In this document: piece after piece, positions 35,435 to 44,032 of the stretch
How the letters are laid out: every line of letters starts with the position of its first letter
How positions within the stretch are numbered: the first letter of the stretch is position 1
NCBI RefSeq assembly: GCF_001025135.1
Contig: NZ_AP012323.1
Coordinates: forward strand, 558,001 to 622,000
DNA length: 64,000 nucleotides
DNA from: Bifidobacterium bifidum ATCC 29521 = JCM 1255 = DSM 20456
GTDB taxonomy: Bacteria; Actinomycetota; Actinomycetes; Actinomycetales; Bifidobacteriaceae
Reading direction: 5' to 3'
The notes under the pieces: generated by a model
Told to the model about the DNA's origin: nothing
The model's database searches: none
Seen by the model: the letters and a program-made list of their open reading frames with translations, nothing else
Made by a program: the position numbers and the translations under genes

Positions 35435-35480
35435 CCGCGAAAGTCCCATCCGAACATGTCGGAATGGGACTTTCGTCGGG
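35435..35480. repeat. Dispersed palindromic element, copy D
   Basis: Left arm CCGCGAAAGTCCCAT (35435-35449) and right arm ATGGGACTTTCGTCGGG (35464-35480), nearly perfect with one extra base, lie between the convergent exporter and patatin genes. The surrounding 235 bp hold no gene. Confidence 0.85.
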
Positions 35481-35536
35481 TGGGGGAGGAGTGGCCTTCC
35501 CTACCCGGCACGATAATTGGGGGTGTGCGCCACGCC

Positions 35537-36523
35537 TCAGTTTGCCAGGTAGTTGGCGATCGCGCCGGCGGCGGCGTAGCCTTTGCGGTACATGAGCTCC
35601 AGTCCCTCGAAGGACTTGCTCAGCGTCGAAAGCCCGCACAGGTCATCGGGCGCGAGGATGAGCACGCGGCCGTCGCGCTCGTACTCCTTGGCCAAGGCAA
35701 CCTCGTCGTTGTAGGTGGCGTATCGGTTCAGCAGTCGCTCAGCGGCGGCCGGATAGGAATGCCGGAGGATTCGCGCCGGCGCGATGTCGCGCTTCTGCTC
35801 GCGCAGCACGTCCTTCGGCCTTGTCAGCACCAGCACGATGCGGTCATATCCGTCGTCAATGGCCTTCTGCACGGGGACCGGATCGACGATGCCACCGTCG
35901 AAATACGGGACGCCGTCGATCACATACGGCTCGCAGGCCACGGGCACGGCCGACGAAGCCTTCATGATGTTGAAATCATCGTAATGCACGTCGGACTTGT
36001 CGAAATACTTCGCGGAACCGTCCAACGCATTGCACGCGATCACCGTGAACCCGGTGGGGTTCGCCGCGAACGCCTCATAATCCACCGGATATTCGCCGTC
36101 GTGATTGCTCAGCGTGCCGTATACGTAATCCAGATTCGCGAAATTGTGGTGCTTGACATAGCTGTCGAAGCTGGCGTATTCCTTGCGGAAGGCGTATTCG
36201 GTGTAGAACTTGTGGTTGCGGCCGTGCTGGCCGGCGAGGAACGACACCATGTTGGCGCTGCCTGCGGAGACGCCATAGCAGTGGTCGAACGTGATGCCTT
36301 CCTCCTGGCAGCGGTCCATCACGCCGGCTCCGAATATCGCGCGGAAGCCTCCGCCGACATCGATCAGCGCCGTCCTGTACGAGGGTTTCGATTGTGCGGA
36401 TACATCACTGCGCTGTGTGTCGGTGCGTTGCGATTCGACCGTCTCGGCTGCACCCGCGTCCCGTGCGCCCGTATCCGCGTGGGCCGTGGCCTTGTGACCG
36501 TTGTCCGTCGCCTTCACCGTCAT
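35537..36523 (-). CDS. Patatin-like phospholipase
   Basis: A 328-residue serine hydrolase of the patatin/RssA family, predicted to release fatty acids from phospholipids. After about 45 disordered residues come the oxyanion loop DVGGGFRAIFGAGV, the nucleophile motif GVSAG (Ser86) and the catalytic DGGIVDP (Asp209), giving a complete Ser-Asp dyad. No signal peptide or membrane helix is visible, so it is probably cytosolic. It is a single gene convergent with the exporter operon and about 80 bp downstream of murI on the same strand. Confidence 0.9.
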   Translation of the reverse strand: MTVKATDNGHKATAHADTGARDAGAAETVESQRTDTQRSDVSAQSKPSYRTALIDVGGGFRAIFGAGVMDRCQEEGITFDHCYGVSAGSANMVSFLAGQHGRNHKFYTEYAFRKEYASFDSYVKHHNFANLDYVYGTLSNHDGEYPVDYEAFAANPTGFTVIACNALDGSAKYFDKSDVHYDDFNIMKASSAVPVACEPYVIDGVPYFDGGIVDPVPVQKAIDDGYDRIVLVLTRPKDVLREQKRDIAPARILRHSYPAAAERLLNRYATYNDEVALAKEYERDGRVLILAPDDLCGLSTLSKSFEGLELMYRKGYAAAGAIANYLAN

Positions 36524-36601
36524 CGTCGTCCCCTTTCGTAGTGTCGTCCAAGTGTACGCCCGTTATGCGGACAATCACGGTGTCTGCCAGGGGCGCCCGA
36601 T

Positions 36602-37411
36602 CTAGCTGTGCAGCAGTTCTCGTGACAGCGCGGCGATGCGTTCGCCGCTATCGGAATTCGCGATCTCGACGCCGCCGTCCATCTCCTCGGGAGCAAGCTT
36701 CCCCAACGATTCCAGAACCATGCCCAGATGCCGGACCGTTCCGCGATTGCCGTCGATAATCGCGGTCGTCGACGGCAGCAGCTCACGGAAGTAGTCGCGG
36801 TAGAACACGAAATGCGTGCAGCCGAGCACCACCGAGTCGATGGACGGAAGGTCATAGCCGTCAAAATACCGGTGCAGGGTGCGCATCACCAGGTCATGGT
36901 CGCAAAGCCTTCCGCTTTCGACGATTTCCACCAGATCGGGGCATGGCTGGGGCGAAATCATGTTGTTCGCCTTGAAACGGTCCATCAGTGCGGCGAACTT
37001 GTGCTCGCGCAGCGTCAGCGGCGTGGCCGCGACGATGACGTGCTGCGGCATGTGTCGTGCAGGTGCGGGCCCGTCTCCCGCGGCGGTGTCGCCCCGATCG
37101 CAGGCGACCTTCAGCGCAGGCTCCATGCCGATGATCGGAATGTCGTAATGGTCGCGCAACGCGTTCACCGCCGCGGATGTGGCGGTGTTGCAGGCGATGA
37201 CCACCGCCTTGACCCCCTGACTCATGAACCTCTCCATGATGTCGAAGCTCAGCCGACGCACCTCCTGCGGGGTCTTCGTGCCGTATGGCGCGTTCGCGGA
37301 ATCCCCGAAATACAGGACCCGCTCGTGAGGCATGTCCTGCACGATCTGTCGCACCACCGAAATACCGCCCAAGCCGGAATCGAATACGCCGATCGGTGCC
37401 GTCGAAGTCAT
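36602..37411 (-). CDS. murI: Glutamate racemase
   Basis: Converts L- to D-glutamate for peptidoglycan. The 269-residue protein has the N-terminal [12 protein letters not shown] (Asp11), the two catalytic cysteines in [10 protein letters not shown] (Cys74) and LGCTHFVFY (Cys198), and [13 protein letters not shown] 37411 lies nine bases after GGAAAGG; an upstream ATG at 37429 would add six residues. A short Gly/Ala/Pro insert around residues 104-122 is not typical. It is divergent from dapF, another cell-wall or lysine pathway gene. Confidence 0.95.
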   Translation of the reverse strand: MTSTAPIGVFDSGLGGISVVRQIVQDMPHERVLYFGDSANAPYGTKTPQEVRRLSFDIMERFMSQGVKAVVIACNTATSAAVNALRDHYDIPIIGMEPALKVACDRGDTAAGDGPAPARHMPQHVIVAATPLTLREHKFAALMDRFKANNMISPQPCPDLVEIVESGRLCDHDLVMRTLHRYFDGYDLPSIDSVVLGCTHFVFYRDYFRELLPSTTAIIDGNRGTVRHLGMVLESLGKLAPEEMDGGVEIANSDSGERIAALSRELLHS

Positions 37412-37561
37412 GTCCCATCGCCTTTCCAACGTCTAGCGGCCAAGCCTTCCTGCCGGGAGGCCGTGTCATCGAACGCCCCCATACTATCGCACACTGTTAT
37501 CCGGCGCATGCGTTGCGGCCGCAGCGCACGATGTCGTCGCACGGCCGCAAGCGCAGCAGTC

Positions 37562-37597
37562 GTGCAGCCATGCATCGGCTGTGCAGCCATGCATCGG
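37562..37597. repeat. 17-bp direct repeat upstream of dapF
   Basis: GTGCAGCCATGCATCGG occurs at 37562-37578 and 37581-37597. It lies 40 bp before the dapF start, within the divergent murI/dapF promoter region, and may be a tandem binding site or slippage product. Confidence 0.7.
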
Positions 37598-37637
37598 ACG
37601 GCCAGCCCATTCGCGGGCTGGGAGTACTCTGGCAGTC

Positions 37638-38537
37638 ATGAGTATCCCGAAAAGCGTCACCAAGGCGCATGCGACCGGCAATGATTTCATCGCGTATCTG
37701 GATTCCGACGGCCGTTTCGAGCCGACCGCCGATGAGGTGCGGCAATTGTGCGACAGGCATTTCGGCATCGGCGCCGACGGCCTGCTCAGGCTCACGAAAC
37801 CGCGGTACGTCGCCGATCTGAGCGAGGCGCAGGTCGCGGCGTGCGATGACGGAGACGCCGAGTGGTTCATGGACTATCGCAACGCCGACGGATCGCTCGC
37901 AGAGATGTGCGGCAACGGCACGAGGGCGATCACGCTGTTCGCCCAGCGGTGCGGCGTGGCGTCGACGCAGGTGAGGGAGCCGTTCCGCCTGGGAACTCGC
38001 GCCGGCGTCAAGACGCTGCGCCCGCTCGGCGACGTGGCGCCATACGGCAGGGATGTGTTCCGCGTGGACATGGGCTCATGGCGGCGCGGCGACCTTGACG
38101 CCTTCACGGTGACCATTCCCGGCACGCCGGGAGCCGCCCGCGGCACGTTCGTGGACATGGGCAATCCGCATGTGGTCTGCGTGATCGAAGACGCGATGTC
38201 CACGCTGCCAAGGGTCGAGGATCTGGATCTTGTGACCAAGCCGGAGGTCTCACCGGTGCTGGAATCCGACCAGAACGCGGAGTTCGTGCGCGTCGACGAG
38301 ATCGACGCTGCCGCAGGGACGGGAGAGGCGACCATGCGCGTCAATGAGCGCGGTTGCGGCGAGACGCTGTCCTGCGGCACCGGTCTGTGCGCCACCGCGA
38401 TCACGCTGCGCGCCAAAACCGGCGTAGATCACTGGGACATCACCGTGCGGGGAGGCACGGTGCGGGTGGACGTCACCGATGAGACCGTCGCGCTCACCGG
38501 TTCGGCCACTCTGGTCGCGGACGTGACGTTGATCTGA
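37638..38537 (+). CDS. dapF: Diaminopimelate epimerase
   Basis: Interconverts LL- and meso-diaminopimelate, the penultimate step of lysine synthesis. The 299-residue protein has KAHATGNDFIAY at the N terminus and both catalytic cysteines: Cys91 in EMCGNGTRA and Cys246 in LSCGTGLCATA. Bifidobacterial walls use lysine or ornithine rather than diaminopimelate, so its role is lysine supply. ATG 37638 is placed by alignment to the family; the longer frame from 37581 runs through the direct repeat. Confidence 0.95.
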   Translation: MSIPKSVTKAHATGNDFIAYLDSDGRFEPTADEVRQLCDRHFGIGADGLLRLTKPRYVADLSEAQVAACDDGDAEWFMDYRNADGSLAEMCGNGTRAITLFAQRCGVASTQVREPFRLGTRAGVKTLRPLGDVAPYGRDVFRVDMGSWRRGDLDAFTVTIPGTPGAARGTFVDMGNPHVVCVIEDAMSTLPRVEDLDLVTKPEVSPVLESDQNAEFVRVDEIDAAAGTGEATMRVNERGCGETLSCGTGLCATAITLRAKTGVDHWDITVRGGTVRVDVTDETVALTGSATLVADVTLI

Positions 38538-38542
38538 TCGAT

Positions 38543-38629
38543 CGAGGCTCTCAAAACTCGAAGATACAAAAAAGGAACCGCCATTTTCCAACAATGGCGG
38601 TTCCCTATCTTCGAGTTTTGAGAGCCTCG
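38543..38629. terminator. Nested perfect inverted repeats between dapF and VKOR gene
   Basis: Outer arms 38543-38566 and 38606-38629 are a perfect 24-base inverted repeat; inside, 38574-38585 and 38593-38604 form a perfect 12-base hairpin. On the minus strand the inner hairpin is directly followed by CCTTTTTTG, an intrinsic terminator for the VKOR gene. The outer arm shares a 14-base word with 9677-9690. Confidence 0.9.
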
Positions 38630-38637
38630 TTTTCGTA

Positions 38638-39297
38638 TCAGGCGAAAATCGCCGGCCCATCCACGACGATAATCAGCACGATCAGCGCAATGATCCAGAC
38701 CACGTCCACCATCAGATCGAAATTCAGCCGGTAGTACTTGCGCAGGCCGTTGGATTTCGCCGGCATCCGCTGCACGCTCACCGTAGCGTGCGACAGCGCC
38801 ATGAACTGGATCGTCGTGGCGAACATCAGGCCCAGGCACCACGGGCACAGGGCGCGGATCACGAACATCGATTGGATGAACAGCCAGTAGGCGTACGCCA
38901 AGGCCGCGAGCCCGCCCAGCCATGTGCAAAGCGCGAACCAGCGCGGCACGACGACCTTGGACAGGCCTATCACCGCAATCGTGACGAACACGGATTCGGC
39001 GGCGATGCCGAAGAAGGCGTTCGGGAAGCTCAATCCGGCGAATTTGATGAACTCCGCCTGCCATGATTCCGCCACGGTCGAGCAGGAGACCACGGCATTC
39101 ACGTCGCAGCCGAGCTTGACGCCGGGATTGCGAGCGAGCTGCAGCGTCTCCGCCGACAGCATGAGGGAGACGAACAATGCCGCCGCGGAGGCGGCCAACA
39201 TGACCAGATACGTCCAGACCGCGCCATGACGCCAGCCGGTGAGCCCGGCGTCGACGCTGATGTCAGCCTGTTTGACTGCATCGCTGTTGTGAGTCAT
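38638..39297 (-). CDS. Vitamin K epoxide reductase (VKOR) family membrane protein
   Basis: A 219-residue integral membrane protein with about five spans. Bacterial VKORs re-oxidise a DsbA-like thiol oxidase with quinone, driving disulfide formation in exported proteins. Both cysteine pairs are present: Cys64/Cys72 in GCDVNAVVSCS and the active-site CPWC at 151-154. No DsbA-like partner is fused or adjacent. It is convergent with dapF. Confidence 0.92.
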   Translation of the reverse strand: MTHNSDAVKQADISVDAGLTGWRHGAVWTYLVMLAASAAALFVSLMLSAETLQLARNPGVKLGCDVNAVVSCSTVAESWQAEFIKFAGLSFPNAFFGIAAESVFVTIAVIGLSKVVVPRWFALCTWLGGLAALAYAYWLFIQSMFVIRALCPWCLGLMFATTIQFMALSHATVSVQRMPAKSNGLRKYYRLNFDLMVDVVWIIALIVLIIVVDGPAIFA

Positions 39298-39432
39298 ACA
39301 TCATCCTTACGTTCGAGGAGACCGTGATGAGGGTGGCTGACAACGCGGCGATATCACGGTGGTTCTTGATTTTTCGCGGGGTTATGACGCGCCTTGTGCA
39401 ATAACCGACAGCACACAGCTTACGATGGATAC

Positions 39433-40314
39433 ATGACTCGTTTAGCACTTGCCGCCGCGCCGCCGAAGTCGGGCTGGGACATCCACTGCCATACGGTGTA
39501 TTCGGACGGGACGCAGACCCCGGCGTCCCTGGTCGAACTGAGCCGCCATATCGGCCTGCACGGGGCCTCGATCAGCGACCATGACACGACCAGCGGATGG
39601 GCGGATGCCGAGGCCGCGGCGCGCGAGGAGGGCATGCGCCTGCTGCGCGGCACGGAGATCACGGCGTGCGATGGGCCGGTGTCGGTGCACATGCTCGCGT
39701 ATCAGTACAATCCCAACGACCGTCATACGTCGGACCTGTTCGCGCGCACACGTCAGGCGAGGCTGAAGCGAACCAAGGCCATGGTGGCGCGACTGGGCGA
39801 GGATTATCCGATCAGCTGGCAGTCCGTGCTGGAGCAGGTGCACGAGGGGGAGCGGACCACGATCGGACGTCCGCACATCGCCGATGCGCTGGTCGCCGCG
39901 GGCGTGTACCGCACGCGGTCCGAGGCGTTCGCCGACGCGGTGAGCGCCACATCGAAGTATTACATCCCCACGCCCTCCCCGACCACGCACGAGGTGCTCG
40001 CCGCCGTGGCCGCAGCCGGCGGCGTGGTGATCATCGCGCATCCGGGCGCGGTGAATCGCAACGTGACACTGCTGTCCGACAGCCAGATCGAGACGCTGAT
40101 CGAAGAGGGGCTTGACGGGCTGGAGGTATGGCATCGGGACAATCCGCCGCAGCAGCGGGAACGGCTGTATGCCATCGCGCAGGCGCATCAGCTGCTGGTC
40201 ACCGGCGGATCGGACTGGCATGGCGCCGGCAAGCCGAACCATCTGGGCGAGAACCTGACTGATGACGAGACCGTGGCCGAGATCGTGCGGCGAGGGGCGA
40301 TTTCGCTGGTCTGA
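39433..40314 (+). CDS. PHP-domain phosphoesterase
   Basis: A 293-residue metal-dependent phosphoesterase. Metal ligands are visible in WDIHCHTVYSDGT, SISDHDTTSG, LRGTEITA, GGVVIIAHPG and the terminal VTGGSDWHG, matching the PHP fold of the YciV/RNase AM class, which hydrolyses 3',5'-bisphosphonucleotides or trims RNA 5' ends. Several residues (GRPHIADALVAAG and YYIPTPSPTTHEVLAAV) also match that class. ATG 39433 agrees with the domain start, but no clear ribosome site is visible. It is divergent from the VKOR gene. Confidence 0.88.
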   Translation: MTRLALAAAPPKSGWDIHCHTVYSDGTQTPASLVELSRHIGLHGASISDHDTTSGWADAEAAAREEGMRLLRGTEITACDGPVSVHMLAYQYNPNDRHTSDLFARTRQARLKRTKAMVARLGEDYPISWQSVLEQVHEGERTTIGRPHIADALVAAGVYRTRSEAFADAVSATSKYYIPTPSPTTHEVLAAVAAAGGVVIIAHPGAVNRNVTLLSDSQIETLIEEGLDGLEVWHRDNPPQQRERLYAIAQAHQLLVTGGSDWHGAGKPNHLGENLTDDETVAEIVRRGAISLV

Positions 40315-40352
40315 CACCGACCATCGACCCCGGCTGTAGAGAAAACACAAAA

Positions 40353-40396
40353 CCGGGAGCGGCCGCAGGGCGTTCAAACCCTCCGGTCGCTCCCGG
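40353..40396. terminator. Strong hairpin between convergent PHP and DUF3107 genes
   Basis: CCGGGAGCG (40353-40361) pairs with CGCTCCCGG (40388-40396), with an inner AGGG/CCCT stem. An A-rich run precedes it, giving a U-rich tail for minus-strand transcripts from the DUF3107 gene. Confidence 0.8.
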
Positions 40397-40472
40397 TCGT
40401 CACTGTATATCCGGCCGACTCCCGCCTACGCACAAAGGCGGGAGAGGGGAGCCATCTGAGCCCGGCGTTCGG

Positions 40473-40697
40473 TCAGAGCGCCCCGAAGCCCACGGCGTGC
40501 TTGGTCTCGGAGCCGATGAGCGCGTATCCGAGCGCGTTCGCCGGCACGATGATGCGACGGCCCTTGTCGTCCGTCAGCTTGATCGGGGTTCCGGCCGACA
40601 GCGCCGATTCGATGGCCTCGGTGACGCTGGCCGCGTCCTCCTCGGTGCTGAAGGTGACGGGTCGCGCCACATTGGCGATGCCCAATTCGATGTCCAT
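40473..40697 (-). CDS. DUF3107 family small protein
   Basis: A 74-residue protein starting MDIELGIANVARPVTF, with the DUF3107 pattern VTEAIESALSAGTPIKLTDDKGRRIIVPANALGYALIGSE. The family is small and almost confined to Actinobacteria; its role is unknown. GAGAGGAG sits just before ATG 40697 and excludes the longer frame. It lies about 155 bp downstream of the APH-fold gene on the same strand. Confidence 0.9.
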   Translation of the reverse strand: MDIELGIANVARPVTFSTEEDAASVTEAIESALSAGTPIKLTDDKGRRIIVPANALGYALIGSETKHAVGFGAL

Positions 40698-40853
40698 GTT
40701 TGCTCCTCTCGGGATGATGCGCTGTTGAAGGCGCTGGGTGGATGATGTGTCCGACGCCCGTTTGCGCCACGGGCTTTCAGTCGCATGCACGCGTGCCGAT
40801 GAAAGCCATTGTGCATTGCTCCCATCGACGTGCGTGACGGTTTTCGCTGTAGG

Positions 40854-42353
40854 CTACTTGCCTTGCGATGACTGCAGCTCGGACTGGGCGTCGCGCATGG
40901 CGCGTTCCTCACGTTCGAGCAGCGGGATGACGATGGTCGGGGTGTCGCGCGCCGCCGACGCGCCGTCCTGTCGGTCCGGCGTTGCTTGGGACGGGGCGTC
41001 TTCGATATGGGCGGCCGGCGTCGCGTTCGGCGTGCGGTCGTCTGTATCGTCCGTGGCGCCTGTTGCGTCTGCATCGCCCGTGTCGTCGCTGTCCCCGCGG
41101 CTCAGCGTCATCGTTTCCGATGTCGTGCCCGCCGTTGCCGTGACATGTTCCGTCTCAGCGCTGTACCGAATTCCCATGGTCTGCGGATCGAACTCCCCGG
41201 CCGCCTTGATGTCCGCGGAACCGGTGCGGTCGGTCTCGTCGGTGTTGTCGTTCGGGTCGGCGATGTCGTCGGGCACACGCGCTCCGGCCTGTGTCGCGGC
41301 CGCGGCCTTGCGCCGGTCGGCGTCATTGAGCAGCGTGCCGACGGTGATGGTCGATGGCGGCTTGGACGACTGGGCACCCGACGTCGTCGCGGGCGCGGTC
41401 TTACGCGTGAATGCGCCGAGCTGGTGGGCCAGCCGCTCCACCTGCGCCTTGAACTGGATGATTTTCTGACTATCGGCCCGGTTCAACGCATCGATGAACT
41501 CGCCGACCTGCTCCATTTGCAGCCACAGGTTCGCGCGCAGCATGATCAGATCGTCCAGACGAGAACCCATCATGCGGCCATACGCCGCAAGCACCGCATT
41601 GCGGTGATCTTCGTCAAGCTTGCCGAAAATCCACGCGAGATCGCGTGCCGGATCGTTGACCTGCATGTTCTGCCAGTTCGTCACCGCGGTGATGGTCGCG
41701 CCGGAAAACAGCACGTCGCCATCCGAGAACCCGCCATGCACCGGGCAGGTGACGAACGACCACAGGCCCTCCGTCTCGATGATCCGGCCCCAGCTCGACG
41801 TGATTTCCGGCGGCACATGGCCCGCCTGCCGCAGCCGCTTGATCCAGGCGGTCAGCTGGGCGCGAATCTGCCCGGTGGAGAATACCGGATACGATTCGGC
41901 CTGCAGGAAATTCGGCCGCAGCCGGTGAATGGCGCCGATGGCCGTGCCCATCGCCGCGCAATCATCCAAAGTAAGCAGATCGAGGGGTCTTGCGACGCCA
42001 TCGTTGTGCGCCGCCACCATCACGGTCGCGCCGCCGGTGAGCGTGCTTTTCTCCTTGCCGTCAACGAATGCAAGCACCGTATCCAGGGCGAATCCGAGAC
42101 CGCCCGGATCCTTGGCGCGCTCCAGCGTCCTGGCGGCCTGCACGCGCCCGGTCAGGCGCTTACGGCCGTCTTCGGTGTCGCATGCGTATATGTCATACAT
42201 CCTGCCTGCGGCATCCTGCAGCACGGCCTGATCGATGCCCGCGGCGTCGTCGGTGTCGTTGGCCCGTTCGCTGTCTCGCACGCCGGCCATGACGATGCTG
42301 GGCATCGCCGCCGAGGCGAGTGCCGCCAACATAAGCTTGCTTCGTTGAGTCAC
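40854..42353 (-). CDS. APH-fold protein lacking catalytic residues (predicted pseudokinase)
   Basis: A 499-residue protein whose first 300 residues follow the aminoglycoside/macrolide phosphotransferase fold. In active kinases the catalytic loop reads HGDxxxxN and the metal site is a later Asp before W. Here the loop is VHGGFSDGDVLF, with Gly208 in place of the catalytic Asp and Asp213 in place of Asn, and the metal motif is AVTNWQN with Asn226 in place of Asp. The remaining fold (NDPARDLAWIFG) is preserved. Residues about 310-499 are disordered, Thr/Asp-rich, ending in a charged helix. The hydrophobic N terminus (LMLAALASAAMP) is normal for this family and not a signal peptide. It is divergent from the helicase gene. 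Confidence 0.75.
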   Translation of the reverse strand: MTQRSKLMLAALASAAMPSIVMAGVRDSERANDTDDAAGIDQAVLQDAAGRMYDIYACDTEDGRKRLTGRVQAARTLERAKDPGGLGFALDTVLAFVDGKEKSTLTGGATVMVAAHNDGVARPLDLLTLDDCAAMGTAIGAIHRLRPNFLQAESYPVFSTGQIRAQLTAWIKRLRQAGHVPPEITSSWGRIIETEGLWSFVTCPVHGGFSDGDVLFSGATITAVTNWQNMQVNDPARDLAWIFGKLDEDHRNAVLAAYGRMMGSRLDDLIMLRANLWLQMEQVGEFIDALNRADSQKIIQFKAQVERLAHQLGAFTRKTAPATTSGAQSSKPPSTITVGTLLNDADRRKAAAATQAGARVPDDIADPNDNTDETDRTGSADIKAAGEFDPQTMGIRYSAETEHVTATAGTTSETMTLSRGDSDDTGDADATGATDDTDDRTPNATPAAHIEDAPSQATPDRQDGASAARDTPTIVIPLLEREERAMRDAQSELQSSQGK

Positions 42354-42475
42354 ACTCCCACACTAATACAATGTCGCGCCTCGCGGGAGGCAATTGGCCG
42401 TATGACTCGCGGAAAAACACGGTTTGCCCACTATGCTGGCAGCGCATCGGCCGGGCATGCGCCACAATGGAGGAT

Positions 42476-43975
42476 ATGAGTGCATCGAGCGAGACGATTC
42501 TTGAGGGGCTGGACGATGCGCAGATGTCGGCCGTTACCGCGTTGGACGGCCCGGTGCGCATCATCGCGGGGGCCGGAGCGGGCAAGACCCGCACGGTGAC
42601 CCGTCGCATCGCCTATGCGTGCGCGCGGGGGGATTGGAATGCCCGCAAGGTGCTCGCCGTGACGTTCTCGGTGAAGGCGGCCGCGGAGATGCGCGCGCGG
42701 CTGCAGACGCTGGGGGTCGGCGACGACGTGACCGCTGCGACGTTCCATTCTGCGGCATTGCAGCAGCTGAGGCGTGTGTGGGACGACATCTTCGAGACGC
42801 CGCTGCCGCACGTGACCTCCGACCAGCGCGAGAACGTGGAGAGGGCGATCAGACGGGTCACCAATGCCGCGGACATCGATGCGCAGCAGGTGCGTGACGT
42901 CAGGGCGGAGATCAACTGGACGAAGGTGTCGCTGGTGGCGCCCGACGACTATCCGCGCGTGTGCTCGGCGACGCACCGTCAGCCGCCGGCGGAGCTCGAT
43001 CCACAGCGTTTCGCCGACGTCATCACGGCGTACGAGGGGGAGAAGACGGTCCGCGGACAGATCGATTTCGATGACATTCTGCTGCTCGTGTGCCATGTCA
43101 TGGATGATTACGAAGAGTTGGCCGCCTCGATCCGCTCGTCGATTGGCTGGCTGACGGTCGACGAGTATCAGGACGTGTCGCCGTTGCAGCATCGGCTGAT
43201 GACGCTGTGGCTCGGAAACAACCGCAACGTGTGCGTGGTCGGCGATCCGGCGCAGACGATCTACTCGTTCGCCGGGGCGAGCAGCTATGACCTGCTGCAT
43301 TTCGCGGACGAGTTCCGCCCGCTGACCGCCGACGTCACTCTGAACACGGATTACCGCTCGACGCCGCAGGTGGTGCGGTATGCGAACCGGGTGCTGGCCG
43401 CCGCGCCAGAACGGGAACAGTATCTGGTGCTGCGTTCGGCGCGTTCGGGCGGGCCACGCGTGGGCCACACATGCTATGACACCGATGAGGAGGAGGCGCG
43501 GGGCATCGCCGCGCGGATAGCGCGTCTGGTCGCCGGCGGTGTGGATCCCGGCGATTGCGCGGTGCTGACGCGCATCAACGCGCAGCAGCCCGCGATCTGC
43601 GCCGCGCTTCGGGCCGAGGGATTGCGATACCGGGTGAGGCGTGACTCCGGATGGCAGAACTCGGCGCTCGCGGATGATGCGCAGAGCCGTCTGGCCCTGC
43701 TGGAGGCCAAGGGATTGAGTGCTGCAGCCTCATCGGTGACCGTTTCGACGATTCACGCGTCCAAGGGTCTGGAGTTCCCGTACGTGTTCATCGTCGGTTG
43801 CTCGGAGGGGCTGATTCCCTACGGCGCATCGATTGCGGGCGAGGCTTTGGAGGAGGAGCGGAGGCTGCTGTATGTCGGCGTCACCCGCGCCGAGGACGGA
43901 TTGCACATGTCGTACGCGCGGGCCAAGGACGAGGGCTCCCGTCCCAATCGCCTCCCCAGCCGCTTCCTCAGCTGA
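42476..43975 (+). CDS. UvrD2-like SF1A DNA helicase (compact)
   Basis: A 499-residue 3'-5' helicase. Motifs: Q-motif LDDAQMSAV, Walker A IAGAGAGKTRT, Ia VTFSVKAAAEMRARL, Walker B WLTVDEYQDVSP, motif III VVGDPAQTIYSFAGA, motif IV LNTDYRSTPQVVRYAN, motif V TIHASKGLEFPYVFIVG and motif VI EERRLLYVGVTRAED. The stretch TLGVGDDVTAATFHSAALQQL is the UvrD2 hallmark. At this length the 2B subdomain is mostly missing, and there is no C-terminal HRDC domain, unlike mycobacterial UvrD2 (about 700 residues). GGAGG is two bases before ATG 42476; ATG 42467 is an alternative start. Confidence 0.9.
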   Translation: MSASSETILEGLDDAQMSAVTALDGPVRIIAGAGAGKTRTVTRRIAYACARGDWNARKVLAVTFSVKAAAEMRARLQTLGVGDDVTAATFHSAALQQLRRVWDDIFETPLPHVTSDQRENVERAIRRVTNAADIDAQQVRDVRAEINWTKVSLVAPDDYPRVCSATHRQPPAELDPQRFADVITAYEGEKTVRGQIDFDDILLLVCHVMDDYEELAASIRSSIGWLTVDEYQDVSPLQHRLMTLWLGNNRNVCVVGDPAQTIYSFAGASSYDLLHFADEFRPLTADVTLNTDYRSTPQVVRYANRVLAAAPEREQYLVLRSARSGGPRVGHTCYDTDEEEARGIAARIARLVAGGVDPGDCAVLTRINAQQPAICAALRAEGLRYRVRRDSGWQNSALADDAQSRLALLEAKGLSAAASSVTVSTIHASKGLEFPYVFIVGCSEGLIPYGASIAGEALEEERRLLYVGVTRAEDGLHMSYARAKDEGSRPNRLPSRFLS

Positions 43976-43982
43976 CCCAAGG

Positions 43983-44024
43983 CACATGTCGCGTGCCCCC
44001 GCTGGCGGGGGCACGCGACATGTG
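43983..44024. terminator. Perfect 18-bp-arm palindrome between convergent genes
   Basis: CACATGTCGCGTGCCCCC (43983-44000) pairs perfectly with 44007-44024 around GCTGGC. It lies 7 bp after the helicase stop and 8 bp from the end of the opposing gene, so it is likely a bidirectional terminator. Confidence 0.9.
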
Positions 44025-44032
44025 TGGTGACG

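Noticed and set aside
30592..35480. Recently acquired genomic island containing the MarR-exporter operon
   Set aside because: No tRNA target, integrase, transposase or clear base-composition shift; only the short palindromes B-D are nearby.
40854..42353. Signal peptide on the APH-fold protein
   Set aside because: The hydrophobic N terminus matches the normal start of this family and lacks a convincing cleavage site.
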